From Pyxidicoccus caerfyrddinensis (GTDB lineage Bacteria > Myxococcota > Myxococcia > Myxococcales > Myxococcaceae), in NCBI RefSeq assembly GCF_010894405.1, contig NZ_JAAIYA010000004.1:496001-560000 (forward strand): 64,000 nt of DNA, in the 5' to 3' direction. Positions 10,827 to 19,647 of this stretch are shown here, one piece after another (the first letter of the stretch is position 1; each line of letters opens with the position of its first letter). The translations under genes and the position numbers were made by a program. Under the pieces are notes generated by a model. It saw nothing but the letters and a program-made list of their open reading frames with translations, was not told where the DNA came from and searched no databases.

Positions 10827-12725
10827 ATGGATGCACTGCACACGCTGTCGCAGCAGCCCGTCTTCCTCGCCCTGGAGCAGGCCCTGCTCGGCTTCCTCTG
10901 GCAGGGCGCCGCCGTGGCCCTCGTGGTCGCGTGCGGGCTGACCCTCATCCCCGAGCGCGCCTCCCGCGCGCGCTATGCCGCCGCGTGCCTCGGCCTGCTG
11001 ACCATGGCCGTGCTCCCCGTCGTCACCTTCTTCTCCGCCCTGGCCGAGGCCACCCGCTTCGTCTTCACGGAGACCATCTCCGCGGGCGCCCCGTCCCCCG
11101 CCATCCCCGCCGACGCCACCTTGACGGTGATGACGGTGCCGGGACAGCTCGGGGACGCATCCTGGATGGAGCTGCTGCGCCCCTGGCTGCTGCCGGCCTG
11201 GTGCTGCGGCGTGCTGCTGCTCTCCTCCCGCACCCTGCTCGCCTGGGTCATGACGCTGCGCCTGTCGCGCCGCTCCACCCTCGAGGCCGCCAGCCCCTGG
11301 CGCGACGCGCTCGAGAAGGCCCTGGTGCGCATGCGAATGTCCGGGCCCGTGCGCCTGCTCGCCTCCGCCTCCATCGACGTGCCCATGGTCATCGGCCTGT
11401 GGCGGCCCCTCATCCTCGTGCCCGCCAGCGCCATGACGGGCCTGAGCGCCTCCCAGCTCGAGGCCATCCTCGCCCACGAGCTGGCCCACATCCGGCGCCA
11501 CGACTACCTCGTCAACCTCCTCCAGTCCCTCGTCGAAACCCTCCTCTTCTACCACCCCGCCGTCTGGTGGCTGTCCCACCGCATCCGCGAGGAGCGCGAG
11601 CACTGCGCCGATGACCTCGCCGTCCAGTGCTGCGGCGACGCGTACCTCTACGCCCGCGCCCTGGCCCACATCGAGCAGCTCCGCGGCATGCCCTCGCCCC
11701 AGCCCGCCCTGGGTGTCGCCGGGGGCTCGCTGCTGACGCGCGTGCGCCGCCTCCTCGTCGCTTCCGAGTCCCACGTCCAGCGCCGTCCCTGGCGCCTGGC
11801 CAGCGGCGTCGGCAGCGCGCTGCTCGCGGTGGTGCTCGGCACCTCGCAGTTGCCCGACACCGCGCGCGCGGAGGTGCCCTCCACCCCCGCCCCGTCCATC
11901 ACCGCGCCCCGCCTGGAGGCGACGCAGGCCCTGCCGGCGAGCGCTCCCATGCAGCGGCCCCTGCTAGCCCCCACCTTCATCGCGCCTCCGAGCCCGGCGC
12001 CCGTCCGCCCGGCGCGCCCGAGCACACGGAGCCTGCCGAGGGAGGAGCGCGCCCCCGCCGCGCCCGTCGTGAAGAACCGCTCGCCGCGCTCCGTGCCGCT
12101 GCTCATCCCGGACACGGGTGCCATTGCCCGCACGGAGTTGCCGCGCGTCCCGTACTCGCTGGACGCCGAGCCCTCCGCCCCCGCGCTGCCTGGCGCGCCC
12201 GTGACGGACACCGCCCCCGTCGAGGACTTCGCCGTCACCGTCTCACCTCCGGCCGAGAAGTCCCGGCCCGCGGTGCTGGACCTCGGGCCCGGCATCACCC
12301 CGCCCCGGTTCGTCTCCGGCGAGCGCTTCCACTACCCCAGCCTCACCTACGGCATCCGCTCCGCGGTGTCCGCCTTCCCCAGGGGCTCGGTCGTCGCCCG
12401 CTGCACCATCACCACCGAGGGCTCCGTCACCGACTGCAAGTCGCTGCAGGGACTGGGCGGCCTGGAGGACAACGTCATCCGCACGCTCACCACGTGGCGC
12501 TACGAGCCGGCCCTGCGCGACGGGATGCCCGTGGCGGTGCACTACATCTTCGACGTGGTGTTCAGCACCCAGCCGGGAGGCGCCCGGGTGGACCCGCCAG
12601 GCAAGCAGCTCGCGAGCGTGGACCTGTCCCGGTTCCGGGGCGCGGCGGCGGAAAACTCCTGCATGATCTGCAAGCGGTTCACCACCGACGGGCGCGTCCT
12701 CTTCCAGTCCGGCGCCAGCTTCTGA
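10827..12725 (+). CDS. BlaR1-like M56 membrane metallopeptidase with TonB C-terminal domain
   Basis: A 632-residue protein with 3-4 N-terminal membrane segments and an M56 peptidase core: zinc motif HELAH at residues 217-221, followed by REEREHCADDLAV, which holds the distal glutamate. A Pro/Ala-rich linker (~residues 345-480) leads to a TonB-like C-terminal domain (GSVVARCTITTEGSV, VIRTLTTWRYEPAL; ~residues 510-580). BlaR1 proteins normally end in a penicillin-binding sensor, so the sensor has been replaced. The start ATG at 10827 has GGGGGA 7 bases upstream; a GTG at 10821 is the alternative. It is coupled to the repressor gene by a one-to-three-base gap and should relieve its repression. 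Confidence 0.88.
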   Translation: MDALHTLSQQPVFLALEQALLGFLWQGAAVALVVACGLTLIPERASRARYAAACLGLLTMAVLPVVTFFSALAEATRFVFTETISAGAPSPAIPADATLTVMTVPGQLGDASWMELLRPWLLPAWCCGVLLLSSRTLLAWVMTLRLSRRSTLEAASPWRDALEKALVRMRMSGPVRLLASASIDVPMVIGLWRPLILVPASAMTGLSASQLEAILAHELAHIRRHDYLVNLLQSLVETLLFYHPAVWWLSHRIREEREHCADDLAVQCCGDAYLYARALAHIEQLRGMPSPQPALGVAGGSLLTRVRRLLVASESHVQRRPWRLASGVGSALLAVVLGTSQLPDTARAEVPSTPAPSITAPRLEATQALPASAPMQRPLLAPTFIAPPSPAPVRPARPSTRSLPREERAPAAPVVKNRSPRSVPLLIPDTGAIARTELPRVPYSLDAEPSAPALPGAPVTDTAPVEDFAVTVSPPAEKSRPAVLDLGPGITPPRFVSGERFHYPSLTYGIRSAVSAFPRGSVVARCTITTEGSVTDCKSLQGLGGLEDNVIRTLTTWRYEPALRDGMPVAVHYIFDVVFSTQPGGARVDPPGKQLASVDLSRFRGAAAENSCMICKRFTTDGRVLFQSGASF

Positions 12726-12728
12726 CGG

Positions 12729-13835
12729 CTACCGTGCCTCCGGCAGCCGGAGGATGAAGCGGGCGCCTCCGCCCGGCGCCGAGCCCACCTCCAGCGTGCC
12801 GCCATGCTGCGTGACGATGGCGTGGACGATGGAGAGCCCCAGCCCCGAGCCCTGCGCCTTCGTGGTGAAGAAGGGCTCGAAGATGCGGTCCCTCACCTCG
12901 GGCGGGACTCCGGGGCCCGCGTCGTCCACGGTGAGCCAGACGTGGCCCGCCTCGTGGCCCGCGGACACCGTCACCCTGCCGCCCGCGGGCGTCGCCTCCA
13001 GCGCGTTGAGGCACAGGTTGATGAGCACCTGCCGCAGCCGCTCCTCCTCACCCGCCACCGGCGGCAGCGTCTGCTCCAGCGGGGCCGTCTCCAGCGCCAC
13101 CTTGCGTGACTCGGCCTGACCGCTGAGCAGGTCCACCACCCGCCGCACCAGCGCGCGCACGTCCACCGAGTTGGGGCGGAACTCGCGGGGCCTCGCGAAC
13201 TGGAGGAAGTCCTCCAGGATGTGGTCCAGCCGGCGGATTTCGTCGCGCACCAGCAGGAGGGGCTCCAGTAGCGGGCCCTGCTGGCCGTCCGGCAGCCTCC
13301 GCAGGCGGCGCTCCAACACGGACAGCTGCAACGCCGCCGCGTTCAGCGGGTTGCGGATTTCGTGGGACAGGCCCGCCGTCATCGTCCCCACCGCCGCCAG
13401 CTTCTCCGTCATCTGCGCGCGCCGGGCCAGCTCGCGCTTCTCGCCGTGCAGCCGCACCTGCCGCATGGCCTGCTCCAGCGTCAGCAGCAATTCCTGCGGC
13501 GCGCACGGCTTCATGAGGTACGCGCACGCGCCCGCGCGCACCGCCGCCACCGCCGTCTCCAGCGTGGCGAAGCCGGTAAGCAGCACCACCTCCGAGTCGG
13601 GCGCGCCCTCCTTCAGCTCCGCCGCCAGCGCGGTGCCATCTCCGTCCGGAAGGCGCAGGTCCACCAGCGCCACGTCGAAGCCCTCCTTCGCGCAGTCGCG
13701 CGCGGCCCGGCAGCTGGACGCGCCGCGCACGGCGTAGCCCGCGTCGCCCAGCAGCTCGTGGAGGTTGTCGAGGAAGGCCGCGTTGTCATCCACCACGAGG
13801 ATGGTGGGCGGCGGCTTGGGCGTGGGCTCGCTCAT
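12729..13835 (-). CDS. Receiver-histidine kinase protein (REC-HisKA-HATPase)
   Basis: A 368-residue soluble kinase with an N-terminal receiver (acidic pair D16-D17, phospho-acceptor D59 in [11 protein letters not shown], Lys109), a coiled linker, a HisKA helix with phospho-His158 in GLSHEIRNPLNA, and a HATPase domain (DDAGPGVPP, then GSGLGLSIVHAIV). The receiver-first order suggests the kinase is controlled by phosphotransfer from another protein. It is the last gene of a three-gene operon; its ATG overlaps the previous stop (ATGA at 13832-13835). The M56 gene on the opposite strand ends 3 bases from its stop. Confidence 0.92.
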   Translation of the reverse strand: MSEPTPKPPPTILVVDDNAAFLDNLHELLGDAGYAVRGASSCRAARDCAKEGFDVALVDLRLPDGDGTALAAELKEGAPDSEVVLLTGFATLETAVAAVRAGACAYLMKPCAPQELLLTLEQAMRQVRLHGEKRELARRAQMTEKLAAVGTMTAGLSHEIRNPLNAAALQLSVLERRLRRLPDGQQGPLLEPLLLVRDEIRRLDHILEDFLQFARPREFRPNSVDVRALVRRVVDLLSGQAESRKVALETAPLEQTLPPVAGEEERLRQVLINLCLNALEATPAGGRVTVSAGHEAGHVWLTVDDAGPGVPPEVRDRIFEPFFTTKAQGSGLGLSIVHAIVTQHGGTLEVGSAPGGGARFILRLPEAR

Positions 13836-14545
13836 GGGGCGCGGGTGAGACGCGCGGCGTGCGCCGTCTCCAGCGCAGCCACCAGCACGCCGGTGTCGAA
13901 GGGTTTCGAGAAGACGCCCGCCGCCCCCTCCATCGGCGTCACGTCCGGGTAGGCGGTCATGATGAAGATGGGCAGGTGCGGGAAGCGCTCGCGCAGCCGC
14001 CGCAGCGCTTCTCCGTCCGGGCCGCCGGGCAGGCGCAGGTCCACCAGCGCGGCGAAGGGCTCCACGCAGGCGATGCGGTCCGCGTCCAGCACCGAGGCCG
14101 CCGTCACGCACGAGAAGCCCCGCGCGCGCAGCACCTCGCACAGGTTGTCGCTCAGCGCGGGGTCGTCCTCCACCAGCACCACCAGCCCGTCGCGCCGGGC
14201 GCCGGACAACAGCCCCACCAGCGTGGGGATGGGCACGGGCTTGGGCAGCACCGCGAGCAGTCCCTCGCGGCGCGCCGTCTCCAGGTCATCCTCGCGGGGG
14301 TATGCGGTGACGACCACCGCGGCCAGCCCCGGGTCCACCCGGCGCAGGTGGTGCACCGCGTCCGCGCCGCTCATGCCGGGCATGCGCATGTCCGTCAGCA
14401 GCGCGTCGAAGCGCGTGGTGCGCGCCAGGCGCAGGGCCTCGTCACCGCTGGTGACGACGACGGCCTGGTTACCCTCGTCGCGGAGGATTTCCGCGAGGTT
14501 CTCCGCGAAGGCGCGGTTGTCATCCAGCAGCAGGTAACTACGCAT
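13832..14545 (-). CDS. Double receiver-domain protein
   Basis: A 237-residue protein made of two CheY-like receivers and nothing else. The first (1-112) has D8-D9 and phospho-acceptor D52 ([10 protein letters not shown]); the second (120-235) has ED-D at 126-128 and D169 ([10 protein letters not shown]). Both keep the conserved Thr and Lys positions (VVVTAYP, LPKP; IMTAYP, SKPF). Such tandem receivers act as phosphate relays or sinks. It sits between the globin-coupled kinase (8-base overlap) and the receiver-kinase (4-base overlap), so it is the likely carrier between them. Confidence 0.9.
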   Translation of the reverse strand: MRSYLLLDDNRAFAENLAEILRDEGNQAVVVTSGDEALRLARTTRFDALLTDMRMPGMSGADAVHHLRRVDPGLAAVVVTAYPREDDLETARREGLLAVLPKPVPIPTLVGLLSGARRDGLVVLVEDDPALSDNLCEVLRARGFSCVTAASVLDADRIACVEPFAALVDLRLPGGPDGEALRRLRERFPHLPIFIMTAYPDVTPMEGAAGVFSKPFDTGVLVAALETAHAARLTRAP

Positions 14546-15710
14546 GCGTGTCCTCCGCGGGCATGAGGGGAAGTCGAAGCACGAAGCGCGCGCCCGTGCC
14601 GGCGCGGGGCGCGTAGGCGATGGTGCCGCCGTGCCGCTCCAGGATGCGCTTGACGAGCGGCAGCCCCAGGCCGATGCCGCGCGCCTTCGTCGTCATCAGC
14701 GGCTCGAAGAGGCGACGGCGGATGGCGTCACTCACCCCGGGGCCGGAGTCCTCCAGCACCAGCTCCGCCATGCCGGGCTCGGGCGTGCTGGCGGACAGCG
14801 ACACGCTGCCGCCCGACTCCTCCAGCGCCTGCACCGCGTTGTCCAGCAGGTTGACGAACACCTGGCGCAGCTGGCCCGCGTCTCCCTGCACCGGCGGGAG
14901 CGAGGCGAGCCCCTCCTCGCGCACGGTGACGGACTCCGGCCGCTGCACGGCGGTGAGCGCTTCCTGCCACACCTCGTCCAGCCACACCTCCTGCCGCTGC
15001 AGCGGACGGTCCCGAATCATGTCGAGCAAATCAGAGACGATGCGGTTGGCGATGCCCACCTGCTCGCCGATGCGGACGAGGTGCTTGGTGGTGCGCTCGT
15101 CCACCGCGCCGGGGCGGCCCTTGAGGATGTAGAGCGATGTCTCGATGACGCCGAGCGGGTTGCGCAGCTCATGGCCGATGGAGCCCACGAGCTGGCCGAA
15201 GGTGGACAGCCGCTCGTTGCGCGCCTGCTGCGTGAGCAGGTCCTCGCGGTAGGTGTGGAGCATGATGGCCAGCTCCAGATCCAGAATCTTCCCCAGCGCC
15301 GAGCGCGCGGCCCGCAGCTTCTCCGGCTGGCTCAGGTAGGCCTCGTCGATGACGGCGTTGAGCTCCTGCCTCAGGACGTTCATCGCGCCGAACATGTAGT
15401 GCTGCGGCAGGGAGATGCGCACGTGCATGCGGCCGATGCGGCAGCGCAGCTCGTAGTAGGCCTCGTCCCAGGGGCCGCTCATGAGCTGGCTCATCCACAC
15501 TTCCAGCGTGCCGCGGAGGTGGCCCACCTGGCTCTCGCCGCCCTCCAGCGCCTGGCGCGCCTTCTCATGCTCCAGGATGCGGTCGTAGAAGACGCGGGCA
15601 ATGCGGGCGAAGTGCGGCTTCGCGATGGCATGCAGGGCGATGAGCGCGCGCTCGTCCGCCTCGCTGAAGCCCACGTAACGCTTCAATTCCTCGAGCAGGG
15701 TTTCCGCCAT
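14538..15710 (-). CDS. Globin-coupled sensor histidine kinase
   Basis: A 390-residue soluble kinase. Residues 1-165 resemble protoglobin/globin-coupled sensors, ending with the F-helix block [20 protein letters not shown] in which His96 is the expected proximal haem ligand. A HisKA domain follows with phospho-His180 ([12 protein letters not shown]), then a HATPase domain ([22 protein letters not shown]). The family senses O2, NO or CO through haem. It is first in the operon with the double receiver and the receiver-kinase, which suggests a gas-responsive phosphorelay. No DNA-binding output lies in the operon. Confidence 0.9.
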   Translation of the reverse strand: MAETLLEELKRYVGFSEADERALIALHAIAKPHFARIARVFYDRILEHEKARQALEGGESQVGHLRGTLEVWMSQLMSGPWDEAYYELRCRIGRMHVRISLPQHYMFGAMNVLRQELNAVIDEAYLSQPEKLRAARSALGKILDLELAIMLHTYREDLLTQQARNERLSTFGQLVGSIGHELRNPLGVIETSLYILKGRPGAVDERTTKHLVRIGEQVGIANRIVSDLLDMIRDRPLQRQEVWLDEVWQEALTAVQRPESVTVREEGLASLPPVQGDAGQLRQVFVNLLDNAVQALEESGGSVSLSASTPEPGMAELVLEDSGPGVSDAIRRRLFEPLMTTKARGIGLGLPLVKRILERHGGTIAYAPRAGTGARFVLRLPLMPAEDTHA

Positions 15711-15791
15711 GGTCTCTGGGTTGAAAGCCTAACCGCTCACAACGTCCGGGAGCAGGGAGTTGCTCCCGGTCCGTGTCGTTCGTCGGAACCT

Positions 15792-16610
15792 TCAGCCCGC
15801 CTCGGGCGCCGCGACCCGGGGCAGGGCCTCCACCGCGCAGCCGGCCCGGCGGGCCACCTCCAGCAGCAACAGCTCGCGCTGGAGGCGCAAATCCAACCGC
15901 CGCCGCTGCTGGTGCTTCAGGAAGTGGAGGCCGTGGACCACCTCTCCCATCGTCGCCTCCCCCGAGGCCAGGCCCAGCAGCACGGCGCCCAGCGCCTCCT
16001 CCGCCACGGGTAGAAGTTGCTGCTCGTGCGCGCCCAGCCGCTTGTCCAGCGAGGCCAGCTCCACGAGCAGCCGGTCCAGGTCGGGCGGCAGCCCGGCGCC
16101 CCGGCCCGTGCGCGCGAAGACGAGGCCCGCCAGCGCCTCGCGGTCCACCTTGCCGTCCGGCGACCAGGGCGGCGGCGCCTCCCCTTCGAGGACGTGGAAG
16201 TCCGGGTCCATGCGGCCCGTGCGCGCGAGCAGCTCCGAGCGCGCGTCCGCCAGGGCGACGAGCTCGCCGTCCGTGGCCAGGGCCTCCGCGTCGAGCACTA
16301 CCCGCTCGTGCGAGAAGACGAGCTCCGGCGGCGCCTCGGCGGAGAGCTGGATGAGCCGCTCGAGAAACTCGCGCACGCCCTCTTCAATCTCGCGCGCCTC
16401 GCGGTTGTGGCGCAGCCAGAGCCGCACCCGCGCCGGCTCCCTGCCCGGGGCTTCGAGAAAGCGCGCCAGGGACAGCTCCGGCGCGGGCTTCTCCACCACC
16501 GGGCGCGGCGGGGCCACGAGGGGAGAGCCGGGCTCCAGCCCACTCGCCTCCCCCACGCTCGCGCCGAGCATCAGACAGAGGCACACCGGAATCGCATCAC
16601 GCAGGGCCAT
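15792..16610 (-). CDS. Exported hypothetical protein with TolC-like helical tail
   Basis: A 272-residue protein with an N-terminal signal-like segment (IPVCLCLMLGASVGEASG). A cysteine in this segment could allow lipid attachment, but the lipobox is imperfect. The rest is rich in Ala/Leu/Arg/Glu helices; the end, EVVHGLHFLKHQQRRRLDLR, resembles the last hairpin of TolC-family proteins, but only loosely and over a short stretch. I do not assign a function. Start ATG 16610 is favoured over 16622 because GGGAGGC lies 5 bases before it. It stands 81 bases from the globin-kinase operon on the same strand. Confidence 0.55.
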   Translation of the reverse strand: MALRDAIPVCLCLMLGASVGEASGLEPGSPLVAPPRPVVEKPAPELSLARFLEAPGREPARVRLWLRHNREAREIEEGVREFLERLIQLSAEAPPELVFSHERVVLDAEALATDGELVALADARSELLARTGRMDPDFHVLEGEAPPPWSPDGKVDREALAGLVFARTGRGAGLPPDLDRLLVELASLDKRLGAHEQQLLPVAEEALGAVLLGLASGEATMGEVVHGLHFLKHQQRRRLDLRLQRELLLLEVARRAGCAVEALPRVAAPEAG

Positions 16611-16796
16611 GGGGCCTCCCATCCGCCGGCCCGCCGGGGCCTGACTCCGGGCGGTTGAGCAAGCCTCGCGCCAGACTCCTCACCGGCCCGTGGCTGTCCG
16701 TACGGGCGCAGGAAGTGCGCCCCGCACGGAAGCGGCGCAAAGCCTGCGCTGGCCGGAGGGCAAACAGCCGCCGGACCCCTTCCGAAACGGTGGGCC

Positions 16797-16823
16797 AGGG
16801 GCCACCTCCCAGGAGAGGCCCCT
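16797..16823. repeat. Inverted repeat before the PAS kinase gene
   Basis: AGGGGCC (16797-16803) and GGCCCCT (16817-16823) form a perfect 7-base stem with a 13-base loop, 32 bases before the kinase start. It may be an operator or leader hairpin. No T tract follows, so it is not a standard terminator. Confidence 0.4.
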
Positions 16824-16854
16824 GCCACATGTCACCTCGGGGCCTGGGTGAGGC

Positions 16855-17955
16855 ATGGCCCGGGACGCGGACTTCAGCGAGCAGGACCGGGAGCGGCTGC
16901 GGCTCGCCCTGGAGGCCACCGGCCTGGGCACCTGGGAATATGACGCGCGCACGGGCGCGCTGACCTGGGACGCGCAGGCCCGGGCCCTCTTCGGCCTGCC
17001 TCCCGGCACCCCCATGGGGCTGGAGGACTTCCTGAAGCGCGTGCACCCCGAGGACCGGGTGAGGACGCAGGCCGTGATTCGGCAGGCGCTGCAACCGGAG
17101 GGCGCCGGCCGCTACTCGGCGGAATACCGCGTGCACACCACCCGCGGCGTGCGCTGGGTGGCCGCCCATGGACGGACGCTCTTCGATGGGGAGGGCCGGC
17201 CCAGGCGCCTCCTGGGCACCCTCGAGGACATCACCGAGCAGAAGCGCGCGGAGCTGTTCAGGGACAGACTGCCAGGCATCGTCGGCCATGACCTGCGCGA
17301 CCCGCTGACCCACATCTCGCTCGCCACGCAGCAGCTCCTGCGACGGGAGGGAATGACCGAGCCGATGCTCATGGGTGTGCGGCGCATCGCCACCTGCGCG
17401 GACCGGATGGCGCGGAGGGTCCACGACCTGCTGGACTTCACGCGCGCCTCCGTGGGCGGCGGCATTCCCCTGGAGCGGCGACCCACGGATTTGTGCGTGC
17501 TGGTGCGGGACACCGTGGCCGGGTTCGAGCTCACGCACCCGGGCCGGGTGCAGCTGGCCTGCGCGCGCGGGGCCCAGACGGGCTCGTGGGACGCGGACCG
17601 GCTGGCCCAGGTGGTGTCGAACCTGGTGGACAACGCGCTCGTGCACGGGGACGAGGAGTCCCCGGTGCATGTCACGGTGGTGGCGGACGGGCCGGACGTG
17701 GTGCTGGCCGTGCACAACGACGGGCCTCCCGTGCCGGCGACGCTGCTGCCGCGCATCTTCGACCCGTTCGAGCAGGTGGCAGGCGACGGCGGACGGCAGG
17801 GACCGGGGCTGGGCCGCTACATCGCCCAGCAGCTCGTCCTGGCCCACGGCGGAGACCTCACCGTGCGCTCGTCCGCGGCGGAGGGCACCGTGTTCACGGT
17901 GCGGCTGCCGCGGATGCTCTCGGACGAGACGGCGCTCTCGTCGCTGCCCGGGTGA
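16855..17955 (+). CDS. PAS-domain sensor histidine kinase
   Basis: A 366-residue soluble kinase. A PAS_3-type domain covers residues ~14-130 (LGTWEYDARTGALTWD, VHPEDRV, GTLEDITEQK). HisKA has phospho-His145 in GIVGHDLRDPLTHI. The HATPase domain follows, with the N-box LVDNALVHG and the G-box GPGLGRYIAQQ. The ligand of the PAS domain is not evident. No response regulator is adjacent, so it is an orphan kinase, common in myxobacteria. It converges with the TPM-domain gene downstream (12-base gap). Confidence 0.92.
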   Translation: MARDADFSEQDRERLRLALEATGLGTWEYDARTGALTWDAQARALFGLPPGTPMGLEDFLKRVHPEDRVRTQAVIRQALQPEGAGRYSAEYRVHTTRGVRWVAAHGRTLFDGEGRPRRLLGTLEDITEQKRAELFRDRLPGIVGHDLRDPLTHISLATQQLLRREGMTEPMLMGVRRIATCADRMARRVHDLLDFTRASVGGGIPLERRPTDLCVLVRDTVAGFELTHPGRVQLACARGAQTGSWDADRLAQVVSNLVDNALVHGDEESPVHVTVVADGPDVVLAVHNDGPPVPATLLPRIFDPFEQVAGDGGRQGPGLGRYIAQQLVLAHGGDLTVRSSAAEGTVFTVRLPRMLSDETALSSLPG

Positions 17956-17967
17956 GCCGGAGCGCGG

Positions 17968-19104
17968 CTACCAGCTCCCGCTGGAGCCACCGCCCGAGGA
18001 GCGTCCGCCACCGAACGAGGAGCCGCTGCGCGAGGAACTGGAGGAGGACGAGCGGGTGCGGCGGGGCGTGGAGTGGCGCGACTTGGAGGTGTGGTGGCAG
18101 TGGTGGCAGTTGCGCGTCACCTCCACCTCGCCGCCATGGTCATACGTCGCGGTGCGCAGCGTCCGGCTCGTCTTCTTGACGGTGACGTAGTTGCACTTGT
18201 CACAGCGCACGCGGCTGGTGAACAGCGCGCCATAGCGGTCCACGATCGCGTCCTCGCACGGGTCGCACCACCAGACGTCATAGTCCACCGAGCCCATCGA
18301 CTCCTCGAGTCGCTGCCCCTTGTCGAGGTGGGCATCATCATCGCGCTCGTCGAGCCGCACCCGGGGGTTGCCACACGCGACGCACTTGCGCGGGCGTCGG
18401 CGGTAGACGGCACGGCCGGCCAGGCCCGCCGCGCCGAGCACGCCCGCGCCTCCGGCGAAGAGGCCGAGGCCCGAGGGCACGGAGGACTCCTCCTCGGGCT
18501 GGTACACCTCGGGTTCCGGGGTGAAGCCCGGGGCGCTCGTGTCGGCGACGGCGTCCGTGGAGGGTGGCGACTCCGGGCTCGGGGAGGCCGCGTTGGGATT
18601 GTTCAGGCTCGAGTTTTCGAGGAGCGCCTTCAAGCCCCGCGCGCCCTGGAGCACGGCGGAGTTCGGGTCGCGACGCTTGAAGCCGGGGACGACGCTCTCC
18701 GCCATCACCGCGTCACTGGCCTCTTCATCGGCGGGTCCATCCACTCCGTCGCCCAGGATGATCTCCGCCTTGCGGTCACCCAGCGCGACGAAGAGCAGCA
18801 CGCCGTCGTCCCGCCCCGCATGGCCGATGCCCCATCGGTTGAAGAGGTCCAGCGCGAACTCACGCGAGGGGCGCCCCGACGTGGTGTCCACCACCACCAC
18901 CGAGAGCTGACCGAGCCCGCGCTCATTCAGCTCGGTGCCAATCCGGTTCACCTCCGCCTTCGTCTCCTGCGTGAGGACGCGGGTGGAGGTGTGGTCCACC
19001 GTCCAGGTGCCGCGTGGCGGTCGGGGTACCTTCTCCACCGTGACGCCCAGGGCCGGAGTGCCGAGGGCGCAGAACAGGACCAGCCAGCTCAGCCATGCGC
19101 GCAT
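17968..19104 (-). CDS. TPM (YgcG-type) domain membrane protein with zinc-ribbon cysteines
   Basis: A 378-residue protein with a signal peptide (residues 1-20), a TPM domain (~30-165: GLGQLSVVVVDTTSG, ALDLFNRWGIGHAGRDDGVL, AEIILGDGVDG), a Pro/Ser/Glu-rich stretch, one membrane segment (~210-232), and then a cytoplasmic Cys-rich region with CXXC pairs (CVACG, CDPC, CDKC, CHHC), probably zinc ribbons. The tail is serine-rich and ends in the glycine-rich SSFGGGRSSGGGSSGSW typical of YgcG-like proteins. TPM domains are linked to photosystem repair in plants; the bacterial role is not settled. Confidence 0.82.
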   Translation of the reverse strand: MRAWLSWLVLFCALGTPALGVTVEKVPRPPRGTWTVDHTSTRVLTQETKAEVNRIGTELNERGLGQLSVVVVDTTSGRPSREFALDLFNRWGIGHAGRDDGVLLFVALGDRKAEIILGDGVDGPADEEASDAVMAESVVPGFKRRDPNSAVLQGARGLKALLENSSLNNPNAASPSPESPPSTDAVADTSAPGFTPEPEVYQPEEESSVPSGLGLFAGGAGVLGAAGLAGRAVYRRRPRKCVACGNPRVRLDERDDDAHLDKGQRLEESMGSVDYDVWWCDPCEDAIVDRYGALFTSRVRCDKCNYVTVKKTSRTLRTATYDHGGEVEVTRNCHHCHHTSKSRHSTPRRTRSSSSSSSRSGSSFGGGRSSGGGSSGSW

Positions 19105-19336
19105 GGCGGTGGACTGTAGCAGAGCGCCTGCTTGCTCTCAGGCCCGGGGCACGGGTGGAGGACGATACCCACGAGGGTCGGAAGCGCCCCGTGTGGCGCT
19201 GGCGCCCCCGGCTCCCGAGCAGCCAGCCAGGCGAGGGCCGCTCGTTCAGTGGGCGACGGGGACGGTGCCCGCCTGCCCGGGCGTGCCCAAGGTGAACGGG
19301 CTGTTGGACCACTGCTGGAGCGAGGAGACACGACGC

Positions 19337-19558
19337 ATGGCTGGACCGCAGACCACGACGCCTGGGGCACCCGTGAAGAACCCGGAGCCGATCCCGACGC
19401 CCGAGCGCGAGCCACCCACACGCCAGCCTCCGGAGATCGAACCGCCCACACGCGCGCCTCCGGAAATCGAGCCGCCCCAGCCGCCGGACATCACGCCGCC
19501 CGGCATCCATGACCCGCCGATGCCCACCACGCCGGGCAAGCCGGAGATCATCGCGTAG
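19337..19558 (+). CDS. Small proline-rich repeat protein
   Basis: A 73-residue protein of very low complexity. After MAGPQTTTPGAPVKNPEP come near-repeats of PPEIEPPTR and PPEIEPPQP, then DITPPGIHDPPMP. There is no signal peptide or hydrophobic segment. It probably adopts an extended polyproline conformation. GAGGAG lies 9 bases before the ATG, which supports real translation. Function unknown. Confidence 0.65.
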   Translation: MAGPQTTTPGAPVKNPEPIPTPEREPPTRQPPEIEPPTRAPPEIEPPQPPDITPPGIHDPPMPTTPGKPEIIA

Positions 19559-19615
19559 CCGCGCTCGGGGCCGTTCCCCTCCCCTCGCGAGGTGCCCAGC
19601 TTCTTCGAGGGAGGT

Positions 19616-19635
19616 TCGTCCCCAGGCGGGGACGA
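19616..19635 (+). promoter_or_regulatory. Perfect hairpin directly before the PRTase ribosome-binding site
   Basis: TCGTCCCC and GGGGACGA form a perfect 8-base stem with an AGGC loop. It ends one or two bases before the AGGAGAGG ribosome-binding site of the next gene (ATG 19648). It could shape translation of that gene or end transcription from upstream; there is no T tract. Confidence 0.5.
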
Positions 19636-19647
19636 GAGGAGAGGAAC

